Assembly (NCBI GenBank): GCA_023459495.1
Contig: JAEWTL010000085.1
Location: 186,001 to 250,000 of the forward strand
Source of the DNA: Bacillota bacterium
GTDB lineage: Bacteria > Bacillota > Clostridia > Christensenellales > SZUA-584
Length of the DNA: 64,000 bases
Direction of reading: 5' to 3'
Numbering within the stretch: the first letter of the stretch is position 1; each line of letters opens with the position of its first letter. Position numbers and translations under genes: made by a program. The notes under the pieces are model-generated. The model did no database searches and was not told the origin of the DNA. It saw nothing but the letters and a program-made list of their open reading frames with translations. This document shows, piece after piece, positions 17,202 through 23,865 of this stretch.

Positions 17202-17581
17202 TATGCGCTGGCACGGACGAGCCTGGCCACCATCAGCCCGCCAAAAGCGCACAGCAGACTGAGTCCGACGTTCAGCAGGATGTTGGCGCCTGCGAGCCCA
17301 TAGGATCCTTTTTCGACCAAAGTGATGGTTTCCATGCTGAATGTAGAGAAGGTGGACAGGCCACCCATCAGCCCGGTAGTTAAAAACAGCTTGGCATGCT
17401 CGGAAAGCGACGGAGCCTGACGCTCCAGCCCGATGATAAAACCAATCAGAAATCCGGCAATGATGTTGGACAGCAGCGTACCGTAAGGAAAATGAGGCAG
17501 AGCCGTGGTAAGCAGGCTGCAGAGCAAATAGCGTGCACACGCGCCAATGAATCCGCCCAAACCCACAAAGATGATCGCCAT
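17201..17581 (-). CDS. crcB: Fluoride channel CrcB/Fluc
   Basis: 126 residues from ATG 17581, with GGAGGG nine bases upstream; a longer reading frame has no SD and would overlap the riboswitch terminator. Four hydrophobic helices with the Fluc signature: GGFIGACARYLL, then PYGTLLSNIIAGFLIG (pore Asn), and GLMGGLSTFSTFSMET (the Phe-box and central Na+ region). It exports fluoride as a dual-topology dimer. The upstream fluoride riboswitch on the same strand confirms the call. Confidence 0.95.
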   Translation of the reverse strand: MAIIFVGLGGFIGACARYLLCSLLTTALPHFPYGTLLSNIIAGFLIGFIIGLERQAPSLSEHAKLFLTTGLMGGLSTFSTFSMETITLVEKGSYGLAGANILLNVGLSLLCAFGGLMVARLVRASA

Positions 17582-17602
17582 ATCAAGCCCTCCATAGATG
17601 CG

Positions 17603-17645
17603 AAAAAGCTGACGCTTCCGCAGTGTTGTTGCAGAAGCCATCAGC
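17603..17645 (-). terminator. Riboswitch expression-platform terminator for crcB
   Basis: On the minus strand the sequence from 17645 to 17608 folds into a long stem (about 15 bp, one bulged G), closing GCTGA with TCAGC, followed by TTTTT at 17607-17603. Its 5' arm is the GCTGATGGCTTCTGC part of the aptamer, so aptamer and terminator exclude each other: fluoride binding should give read-through. Confidence 0.85.
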
Positions 17646-17697
17646 TAAAAAGCGGTTCGGCCCAAAAAAGGCGCGGGGAGAGCTTCATTCCCGCAAA
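17631..17697 (-). ncRNA. Fluoride riboswitch (crcB motif) aptamer
   Basis: Minus-strand sequence GCGGGAATGAAGCTCTCCC, a linker, then GAACCGCTTTTTAGCTGATG and GCTTCTGC. It matches the crcB motif: an AUG-containing 5' stem-loop, a second stem ending in GCUGAUGNCUUCUNC, and the pseudoknot GAAGC with GCUUC. Same architecture as the Thermotoga petrophila aptamer. It lies directly upstream of crcB and starts at the predicted transcription start. Confidence 0.88.
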
Positions 17698-17699
17698 TG

Positions 17700-17729
17700 A
17701 TTATAGCATTTTCGATGATAACGTGACAA
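17700..17729 (-). promoter_or_regulatory. Promoter for the fluoride riboswitch-crcB transcript
   Basis: Minus strand TTGTCA, 18 bases, TATAAT; transcription would begin at the first aptamer stem. Confidence 0.7.
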
Positions 17730-17761
17730 CGGCTATTTTCAGGCTGATAGAGCTGCATTCT

Positions 17762-19432
17762 TCAGGCTCTATCAACCAAATACGCTTTCCACCCGGTCAA
17801 TAATTCATCCGGTGATTTGCCGAATATTTTATCAGTATCCGTGCAATCCGAAATTGCCCGGATGACCTGCTCCAAAGAATATGTGTTGACCAGATAGGTC
17901 ACAAACGATTCATACAGCGGATAACGGTAGCCAGGCTTGTCTGTTGGATTATCTTCATATATGCTATTGATTGCATAGGAAAGCGCGTCCATATAAAGGC
18001 TCGGGTTAAACGAATTCAAGGACTCAGCGCTTCCTCCGTTTGAAAAATAATATTCAGTAAACAGCTTCTCAATTTTATCAGGGTCAGTATAATAATTTGC
18101 GAACGTGCTGCCGTCACAGTTTTTATCGATCACCCTTAACAACAATAGATAATTTACATCGGAAAACTCACCGGTTGACATATCAGTTTTCCAGCAGGAA
18201 TACTCGTTTGTCACGGCTGTCGTCATATAACAGGCAAACCCCTCGACTAGCATCGCATAAATTTCTTCATACTCTTTGTCCGGGGCATTATAAGGAGTGT
18301 AAACATGTACGGCTTCATGCAGATGCCCATATTCGATGTATGGGGTGTGAAGAAAAACGATATTTAAATGTTTGTTAGTATATACGTCGGGAGGATCCGC
18401 AGTTTCGTCGATATCATAGACAATCACATTGTCCAGCTCCAGCAGGTCCGCACACGGGTTATCCGCGAGCCGCCGGATGAGCTCCTCCACGCCCATTTTG
18501 TTTTTATACAGGAAGGCCTCAATATTGGATGCAGAGGTGAGCAGGCACCATTCCTCGTCCTGCATGACGATCTCGTATATCGCGAAAGGGGCCGTGATGA
18601 CGATATCGAAGCTGCCGGAACGTTCGAACCGGTATCCCGTAAAGACCCCTTCATATGCGGAATGGTAGGCAGTTGTCACGCCGATGAACGCAAGCCAGTC
18701 GTTTTTGACCGAGGTCAGGTCCGGGTTGTCTGCTGTACCGATGAGCGATTCCACGTAAGATTCGCCATACCGGCGGAGCATGAAGTCGGTCAAAGACGCG
18801 GCGGTCTCACGTGCAATGACCGTATCCTCACCAGCTACGGTGCTGAAAAATCGCGCGCCGAACAGATCGAGCGTATCCATATTTTCTTCGCCATTGTAAT
18901 ACGCGGCGAGCGTTTCACTGTTAGGCGTCGATCCGTTGATTTGCGCTGCGAGACCATATGCAACCCACGGTTCGGCAACACCCGCCGCGCAGATCAGCGC
19001 GCCAAGGTATTCTTTTGAGGCGATATATTCCGTTGTGGTAACCGCGACGCCATCCAGACAATACGATTCCGCAAGCGCTTTTCCTGTCAGCAGATCGGCT
19101 GTTACGACGCATACCGACGGCTTATCAAACTCCAAATCGGGCAGCAGTTCCCGCAGCTTTCGGATATCTGCGTCTGCTGTGTTCGCGATCTCGGTTGCCT
19201 GCACCTCGTCGCTGACCGCGCTTTTCTCGATCTCGTATCGTCCCTCTATGGTTTCTGCACACAGTGCCGGGAACGTGCGGGCGGAATTTTCGCTGCGGGC
19301 ATGCGTGATCTGTATGAACGAAGGGACAGAAGATGTCGCATCCGCAGTTGAGACCGGAGCGCACCCTTGACATATGGCCACCATACCAAGGATTATGGCC
19401 AGCGTGAAAGTGATGCCTTGCGTAGTTCTCAT
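17762..19432 (-). CDS. HExxH-containing lipoprotein, putative gluzincin metallopeptidase
   Basis: 556 residues from ATG 19432 (GGGAG nine bases upstream; a start five codons earlier would overlap that SD). The N-terminus is a signal peptide with a Cys near 24 (CQGC, weak lipobox). The C-terminal half has HLHEAVHVYTPYN, a zinc-peptidase HExxH motif near residue 372, followed about 20-25 residues later by AMLVEGFACYM, whose Glu suits the third gluzincin ligand. The N-terminal half has no recognised family. No relative named with confidence; an extracellular zinc peptidase is the likeliest role. Transcribed away from tyrS. Confidence 0.7.
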   Translation of the reverse strand: MRTTQGITFTLAIILGMVAICQGCAPVSTADATSSVPSFIQITHARSENSARTFPALCAETIEGRYEIEKSAVSDEVQATEIANTADADIRKLRELLPDLEFDKPSVCVVTADLLTGKALAESYCLDGVAVTTTEYIASKEYLGALICAAGVAEPWVAYGLAAQINGSTPNSETLAAYYNGEENMDTLDLFGARFFSTVAGEDTVIARETAASLTDFMLRRYGESYVESLIGTADNPDLTSVKNDWLAFIGVTTAYHSAYEGVFTGYRFERSGSFDIVITAPFAIYEIVMQDEEWCLLTSASNIEAFLYKNKMGVEELIRRLADNPCADLLELDNVIVYDIDETADPPDVYTNKHLNIVFLHTPYIEYGHLHEAVHVYTPYNAPDKEYEEIYAMLVEGFACYMTTAVTNEYSCWKTDMSTGEFSDVNYLLLLRVIDKNCDGSTFANYYTDPDKIEKLFTEYYFSNGGSAESLNSFNPSLYMDALSYAINSIYEDNPTDKPGYRYPLYESFVTYLVNTYSLEQVIRAISDCTDTDKIFGKSPDELLTGWKAYLVDRA

Positions 19433-19538
19433 GAATTGTTCTCCCAACAGAGCTTGATTACATATTATAACAATTATAGATCAAAGCGGGAATGGATGCA
19501 AACCACTTTGCCTTGAATGGATATGATAGAATTTCGCC

Positions 19539-19567
19539 TTGGCCTGTCTGTTGTGCCTTGCTATACT
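19539..19567 (+). promoter_or_regulatory. Promoter of the tyrS leader
   Basis: TTGGCC, 17 bases, TATACT. Transcription would begin near 19574, about 20 bases before the leader-peptide ATG. Confidence 0.65.
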
Positions 19568-19593
19568 GGCTCTAATAAAACAGAGGTGAGATC

Positions 19594-19683
19594 ATGACCG
19601 TGGCAGTGCGCAAAGTGAATACGGTTTACGCTCAGGCAGCTTCCTATTATTACGGAAGCAGGCCTTGGTTGCCGTTGCCCTGA
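19594..19683 (+). CDS. Tyr-rich leader peptide of tyrS (29 codons)
   Basis: ATG 19594 with AGAGGTGAG five bases upstream, stop TGA 19681. The peptide is MTVAVRKVNTVYAQAASYYY followed by GSRPWLPLP. It has four Tyr codons in 29, three of them consecutive (TAT TAT TAC, 19645-19653) and placed in the loop of a hairpin just before an antiterminator and a terminator. This is the layout of ribosome-mediated attenuation, in which ribosomes stalling for charged tRNA-Tyr favour antitermination. The downstream gene is tyrosyl-tRNA synthetase, the expected target. The peptide itself probably has no other role. Confidence 0.72.
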   Translation: MTVAVRKVNTVYAQAASYYYGSRPWLPLP

Positions 19684-19716
19684 CGGTCTTTCGCAGGCAA
19701 TCCGGCGGCTCAAGGC
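19634..19716 (+). promoter_or_regulatory. tyrS attenuator: pause hairpin and antiterminator
   Basis: Hairpin 1:2 pairs AGGC and GCTTCC (19634-19644) with GGAAGC and GCCT (19654-19665), with the three Tyr codons in the loop. Antiterminator 2:3 pairs GCCTTG (19662-19667) with CAAGGC (19711-19716), and TTGCC (19669-19673) with GGCAA (19696-19700). The antiterminator shares bases with both hairpin 1:2 and the 5' arm of the terminator, so the three structures are mutually exclusive in the classical order. Confidence 0.7.
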
Positions 19717-19738
19717 TTAAACGCTTTGAGCCGTTTTT
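19706..19738 (+). terminator. Intrinsic terminator in the tyrS leader
   Basis: CGGCTCAAGGC pairs with GCTTTGAGCCG (11 bp, one G-U) around a 6-base loop, followed by TTTTT. It ends 13 bases before the tyrS ATG, so it must be regulated for tyrS to be made. Confidence 0.9.
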
Positions 19739-19751
19739 ATTTGGAGGAATT

Positions 19752-20921
19752 ATGGACGATTTATTTGGTGCCATCCGGCGCAGCGCGGTGGATATCTTCT
19801 CTGCCGAAGGGCTGCAAAAGCGGCTGGTGGGTGACAGGCCGCTGCGTATCAAGTTCGGCGCAGACCCCTCGCGCCTGGACCTGCATCTGGGACATACCGT
19901 GCCGCTGCGTATGCTGAGGCGGCTGCAGGATGCAGGACATGAGATCATCTTTGTGATCGGTGATTTCACGGGCATGATCGGCGACCCGTCCGGCAAAAAC
20001 AAAACGCGTGTGCCGCTGACCTTTGAGGAGACGCGCCGTAACGGGCAGAGTTACTTTGAGCAGGTGGGCAAGGTGCTGGATACCGGCAAGGCGCGCATTG
20101 CCTACAACTCCGAGTGGCTGGGCCGCATGGACTTCGCGGACGTACTGAAGCTGGCGGGCAAGTACACGCTGGCTCGTATAATGGAACGCGACGACTTTGC
20201 GAAGCGCTACGCAGGCAATCTGCCCATCGGGCTGCATGAGCTGCTCTACCCGCTGATGCAGGGGTACGATTCCGTGGCACTGAACGCGGATGTCGAGGTG
20301 GGCGGCACCGACCAGACCTTCAACCTGCTGGTGGGGCGGGAGCTGCAGCGCGATTATGGGCAGGAGCCGCAGGAGGTCATCACCTTCCCGCTGCTGCCCG
20401 GGCTGGACGGCGTGGAGAAGATGAGCAAATCGCTGGACAACTACATCGGCATCAGCGAACCCGCGGAGACCATGTTTGAGAAGTGCATGCGCGTACCGGA
20501 TGACATTCTGCCGGATTACTTCCGCCTGACCACGGATGTGCCGGAGGAAACGTACGGGCCGCTGGTGACAAGCGATATCCGGCAGGCGCATTTTGTGTAC
20601 GCACGGGAAATCGTGCGGATGTACTGCGGGGAGGGCGCGGTTTCACAGGCGGAGCAGCGGTATATCGACGTGGCATCGGGCAAAGCGCCAGACGAAATGG
20701 CGGAAATCATGGCGGACGGAGACAGCGCCACGGTCATCGAGCTCATGAAGCTGGCGGATTTTGCCGCGTCCAACTCTGAGGCGCGCAGGCTTATCGAAGG
20801 CAAAGGCGTTAAGATCAACGGCGAGACGGTAAGCGATGTCTATTTTGTCGTGGACAGTGATGCGGTTTTGAGCTGCGGTAAAAACAGGTTCGTGCGCATC
20901 CGTTTTAGGGATGATGAGTAA
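19752..20921 (+). CDS. tyrS: Tyrosyl-tRNA synthetase
   Basis: 389 residues from ATG 19752 with TTGGAGG upstream; an in-frame upstream codon lies within the leader and is not used. Class Ic synthetase charging tRNA-Tyr. Motifs: HIGH-equivalent HLGH (45-48), FVIGDFTGMIGDPSGKNKTR, YPLMQGYDSVAL with GGTDQTFN (179-191, Tyr and ATP pocket), KMSKS (223-227), and a C-terminal S4 RNA-binding domain (about 330-389). It resembles the TyrZ-like branch more than B. subtilis TyrS. Expression appears controlled by the leader-peptide attenuator at 19594-19738. Confidence 0.96.
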   Translation: MDDLFGAIRRSAVDIFSAEGLQKRLVGDRPLRIKFGADPSRLDLHLGHTVPLRMLRRLQDAGHEIIFVIGDFTGMIGDPSGKNKTRVPLTFEETRRNGQSYFEQVGKVLDTGKARIAYNSEWLGRMDFADVLKLAGKYTLARIMERDDFAKRYAGNLPIGLHELLYPLMQGYDSVALNADVEVGGTDQTFNLLVGRELQRDYGQEPQEVITFPLLPGLDGVEKMSKSLDNYIGISEPAETMFEKCMRVPDDILPDYFRLTTDVPEETYGPLVTSDIRQAHFVYAREIVRMYCGEGAVSQAEQRYIDVASGKAPDEMAEIMADGDSATVIELMKLADFAASNSEARRLIEGKGVKINGETVSDVYFVVDSDAVLSCGKNRFVRIRFRDDE

Positions 20922-20996
20922 GTTTCGACGCAATTAGATTCTTTATAAAACTTTGGCTTTTAGAGACGGTGTACGTTAGATAATGAACACCAACAA

Positions 20997-21080
20997 GCGA
21001 AACGCCTAAAAGGCGTTTCGCAAACGGGATTCCCAAGGGACATTGTCCCTTGGGCGGGAGCACGAGGGCAGAGCCCTCGT
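20997..21080 (+). repeat. Hairpin-rich intergenic repeat, copy B
   Basis: Three perfect hairpins in a row: GCGAAACGCC/GGCGTTTCGC (20997-21021), CCCAAGGGAC/GTCCCTTGGG (21032-21054) and ACGAGGGC/GCCCTCGT (21062-21080). The reverse complement aligns closely with 53966-54053. The 316-base gap between tyrS and glmU holds this element and a TATAAT at 21127; no gene was seen. Confidence 0.75.
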
Positions 21081-21237
21081 AAATGGTCACTTATAACCTT
21101 CGGACCGGTGACATTGACACGTCCGGTATAATAAATTAATATGGTGATGCTTGGAGAACAGGAGTATCCGGGCGCTTTGGCGCGCAATTCGCGAGGCGCT
21201 TTATAAAAATAAAAACCGGAATCGGGAGTTTATCAGC

Positions 21238-22605
21238 ATGAATTCAGATTGTATCGCAATTATACTGGCCGCGGGCGAAGGCAAGCGGATGCGCTCGTCG
21301 CTGCCCAAGGTGATGCACCGCGCCGCAGGCAGGCCGCTCGCGCAGTGGGTAATTGAGGCCGCAACAGAGGCAACGGGCGAAAAACCCGTGCTCGTGGTGG
21401 GTGTGGGCGCGGAACAGATTAAAGCGTATTTTGGTGACGGCGTGTCGTATGCGCTGCAGAGCGAACAGCTCGGTACCGGCCATGCCGTAATGGCCGCAAA
21501 GGACTATCTGAAAGGCGACGGCTACGCGTTGGTTGCTGCGGGCGATATGCCGCTGCTGCGGGCGGAAACGCTGCGCCGCGTGATTGACGTCGCGAGTACC
21601 CGAAGGCTGGGTGTATGCATGCTCTCCGCTATCGTGCCGGACCCGACAGGCTATGGGCGCGTATGCCGCATGGACGGCTGCGTGCAAAGCATTGTGGAGC
21701 ACCGCGACGCGACGGAGGAGCAGCAGGCTATCCATGAGGTGAACACTTCGGTGTATTGCTTCCACATTCCGGCGCTGCTGGATGCGCTCTCGGCGCTGAG
21801 CAACCACAACGATCAGGGAGAGTATTACCTCACCGACTGCGTGGAACATATCGCACGGCAAGGCCTCGGCGCGGACGCAGTGGTGTGCGCGGATGCGGAC
21901 GAGTGCATGGGCGTGAATGACCGTGTTCAGCTGGCGGCAGCGGCCAAAACGCTGCGGCGGCGCATCAACGAGGACCTGATGCGGCAGGGCGTGACCATGA
22001 TTGACCCGGACACGGTATATATCGACGCGGGCATAAAGGTGGGCCGCGACGCGGTAATCTACCCGAACGTGACGCTGGAGGGCGAAACCGAGATCGACGA
22101 GGAAGCCATCCTCTATCCCGGCAGCCGTATCGAAAACAGCTTTATCGGGCGCGGCACCACGGTTCAGAACTCGGTGGTACTGGACTCGCGCGTGGGCGAA
22201 CATTCCACCATCGGCCCGTACGCGTACCTTCGCCCCGGCAGCGAGGTGGGCAGCCACTGCCGTGTGGGCGACTTCGTGGAGGTCAAGAACGCGCAGATCA
22301 AGGACGGCGCGAAGGTGTCGCACCTGACCTATATCGGCGATGGCGAGATCGGTGAAAAGAGCAACATCGGCTGCGGCACGGTGTTCGTAAACTACGACGG
22401 CAAAAAGAAGTACCGCACCGTGGTGGGCAAGGGCGTATTCGTGGGCTGCAACAGCAACCTCGTTGCACCCGTCAGCGTGGGCGACGGTGCGTATATCGCG
22501 GCGGGCTCTACCGTGACGGAGGACGTGGAAGCGGACGCGCTGTGCATCGCACGCAGCCGCCAGGTGGTGAAACCCGGCTGGGCAAAGAAGCGGAGAGAAG
22601 AGTGA
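21238..22605 (+). CDS. glmU: Bifunctional UDP-GlcNAc pyrophosphorylase/GlcN-1-P acetyltransferase
   Basis: 455 residues from ATG 21238 (GGGAG upstream). It makes UDP-GlcNAc for peptidoglycan in two steps. N-terminal uridyltransferase: AIILAAGEGKRMRSSLPKVMH (pyrophosphorylase loop), QLGTGHAV, AAGDMPLL and GYGRVCR. The C-terminal part, from about residue 250, is a left-handed beta-helix acetyltransferase of hexapeptide repeats, with the conserved RPGSEVG, HLTYIGD and GCGTVFVNYDGKKK. Full length. First gene of a tight operon with a HAD phosphatase (4-base overlap), pth, mfd and a foldase. Confidence 0.96.
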   Translation: MNSDCIAIILAAGEGKRMRSSLPKVMHRAAGRPLAQWVIEAATEATGEKPVLVVGVGAEQIKAYFGDGVSYALQSEQLGTGHAVMAAKDYLKGDGYALVAAGDMPLLRAETLRRVIDVASTRRLGVCMLSAIVPDPTGYGRVCRMDGCVQSIVEHRDATEEQQAIHEVNTSVYCFHIPALLDALSALSNHNDQGEYYLTDCVEHIARQGLGADAVVCADADECMGVNDRVQLAAAAKTLRRRINEDLMRQGVTMIDPDTVYIDAGIKVGRDAVIYPNVTLEGETEIDEEAILYPGSRIENSFIGRGTTVQNSVVLDSRVGEHSTIGPYAYLRPGSEVGSHCRVGDFVEVKNAQIKDGAKVSHLTYIGDGEIGEKSNIGCGTVFVNYDGKKKYRTVVGKGVFVGCNSNLVAPVSVGDGAYIAAGSTVTEDVEADALCIARSRQVVKPGWAKKRREE

Positions 22606-23312
22606 AAAAAGCCGTATTCTTTGATCTGGACGGTACGCTGCTGCCGCTTGACATGCCTCTGTTCACTCAGTTGTATTTTGAAGCGATCGAGGACTGCGGC
22701 TTGATGCGCCGCATCCATCCGACGGACGGCAATGAGATTTTCGGCAAGGCCGTATACGCCATGCTGGCCAACAACGGACAGGGAACCAACGCCGATGTTT
22801 TCTTCGACACGGTAGAACGGTATTCCAGCCTGCGGCGGGAGGATTTTCTCGCTTTGATGGACAAGTTCTACAATGGAGAATACAAAAGCATCCGTCAAAG
22901 CGCCACCGAAGAGTCGCGCGTGCCGGTCATCATCAGGACGCTGAAGGAGAAGGGCTATCGACTTATCCTCTCCACGCAGCCGCTGTTCCCCGCCATCGCA
23001 ACGAACCAGCGTGTGGAGTGGGCGGGCCTCAGCCCGGACGATTTCGAATACATCTCGTACTACGACAACTCCAGCTTCGCCAAGCCCAATCCCGGATACT
23101 TTCTTGAGATTCTACAAAAGACCGGGCTAAGGGCAGACGAGTGCTATATGATAGGCAATGATGTAAAGGAAGACATGGCTGCCGTGGAGCTGGGTTTCAC
23201 GGGCTTTTTACTGACCGATCACATGATCGGGGATATGGAGCAGGCACCGCAATGCCAAAAGGGAGACTATTCGGCACTGGAGCAGTTCGCAAGAAATCTG
23301 CCGCCGATCTGA
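22602..23312 (+). CDS. HAD-superfamily hydrolase
   Basis: 236 residues from GTG 22602, which overlaps the glmU stop by four bases (GTGA). HAD motif I is FFDLDGTLLP (nucleophile Asp8, Asp10), motif II is LILSTQP, and the metal-binding motif IV is CYMIGNDVKEDMAA. An alpha-helical cap lies between motifs I and II. Acts on an unknown phosphorylated small molecule; coupling to glmU suggests, but does not show, sugar-phosphate housekeeping. Confidence 0.88.
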   Translation: MKKAVFFDLDGTLLPLDMPLFTQLYFEAIEDCGLMRRIHPTDGNEIFGKAVYAMLANNGQGTNADVFFDTVERYSSLRREDFLALMDKFYNGEYKSIRQSATEESRVPVIIRTLKEKGYRLILSTQPLFPAIATNQRVEWAGLSPDDFEYISYYDNSSFAKPNPGYFLEILQKTGLRADECYMIGNDVKEDMAAVELGFTGFLLTDHMIGDMEQAPQCQKGDYSALEQFARNLPPI

Positions 23313-23863
23313 AAAGCGAATACTATGTCATCGGCCTCGGCAATCCGGGCGGAAAGTACGCGCACACCCGCCACAATGTGGGCTTTGACGTAATTTCCAT
23401 CCTCTCGCAGCGCCACAACATCCCGGTGCGCATCCACCGGTATCAGGCAGCGCTGGGTAAGGGCGAGATCGACGGGCACCGTGTGCTGCTCGTTATGCCG
23501 CAGACCTACATGAACAATTCCGGCGAGAGCGTGAAGGAGCTGTGCGCGGCGCTGGGCATCAAGGCGGACCAGCTGATTCTCGTATACGACGACGTGGATT
23601 TAAAGGAAGGCGCGGTGCGTATCAAGGCGCGGGGCAGCGCGGGCACGCACAACGGCATGCGCAGCGTCATCTATCATCTGCAGACGGACGAGTTCATTCG
23701 CGTGCGTGTGGGCATCGGCAGGCCGGACGGAGACATCATCGACCACGTGTTGGGGGAATATAAGGACAAGCAGACCGCGTTTGACGCGCTGACCAAGGCT
23801 GCGGACGCGGTGGAAACCATACTGAAGGAGGGCGTGCTCGAAGCGCAGAACCGCTTCAACTGA
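23252..23863 (+). CDS. pth: Peptidyl-tRNA hydrolase
   Basis: 203 residues. Recycles peptidyl-tRNA released from stalled ribosomes. Signatures: YYVIGLGNPGGKYAHTRHNVGFD (Asn31 and catalytic His41, equivalent to E. coli Asn10 and His20), PQTYMNNSGE, LVYDDVDL (Asp93 equivalent), and RGSAGTHNGMRS. The only usual start in frame is ATG 23252, which overlaps the HAD gene by 61 bases and gives about 20 extra N-terminal residues compared with the family; a CTG start near 23308 is possible. Operon with glmU and mfd. Confidence 0.93.
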   Translation: MPKGRLFGTGAVRKKSAADLKSEYYVIGLGNPGGKYAHTRHNVGFDVISILSQRHNIPVRIHRYQAALGKGEIDGHRVLLVMPQTYMNNSGESVKELCAALGIKADQLILVYDDVDLKEGAVRIKARGSAGTHNGMRSVIYHLQTDEFIRVRVGIGRPDGDIIDHVLGEYKDKQTAFDALTKAADAVETILKEGVLEAQNRFN

Positions 23864-23865
23864 TT

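Noticed and set aside
19574..19751. T-box leader for tyrS
   Set aside because: No AGGGUGGNACCGCG-like T-box sequence or specifier-loop arrangement could be found; the leader-peptide model explains all the structures.
21101..21132. TTGACA close to TATAAT upstream of glmU as a promoter
   Set aside because: The spacing is only 7 bases. The imperfect inverted repeat CGGAC...GTCCG around it might be an operator, but support is weak.
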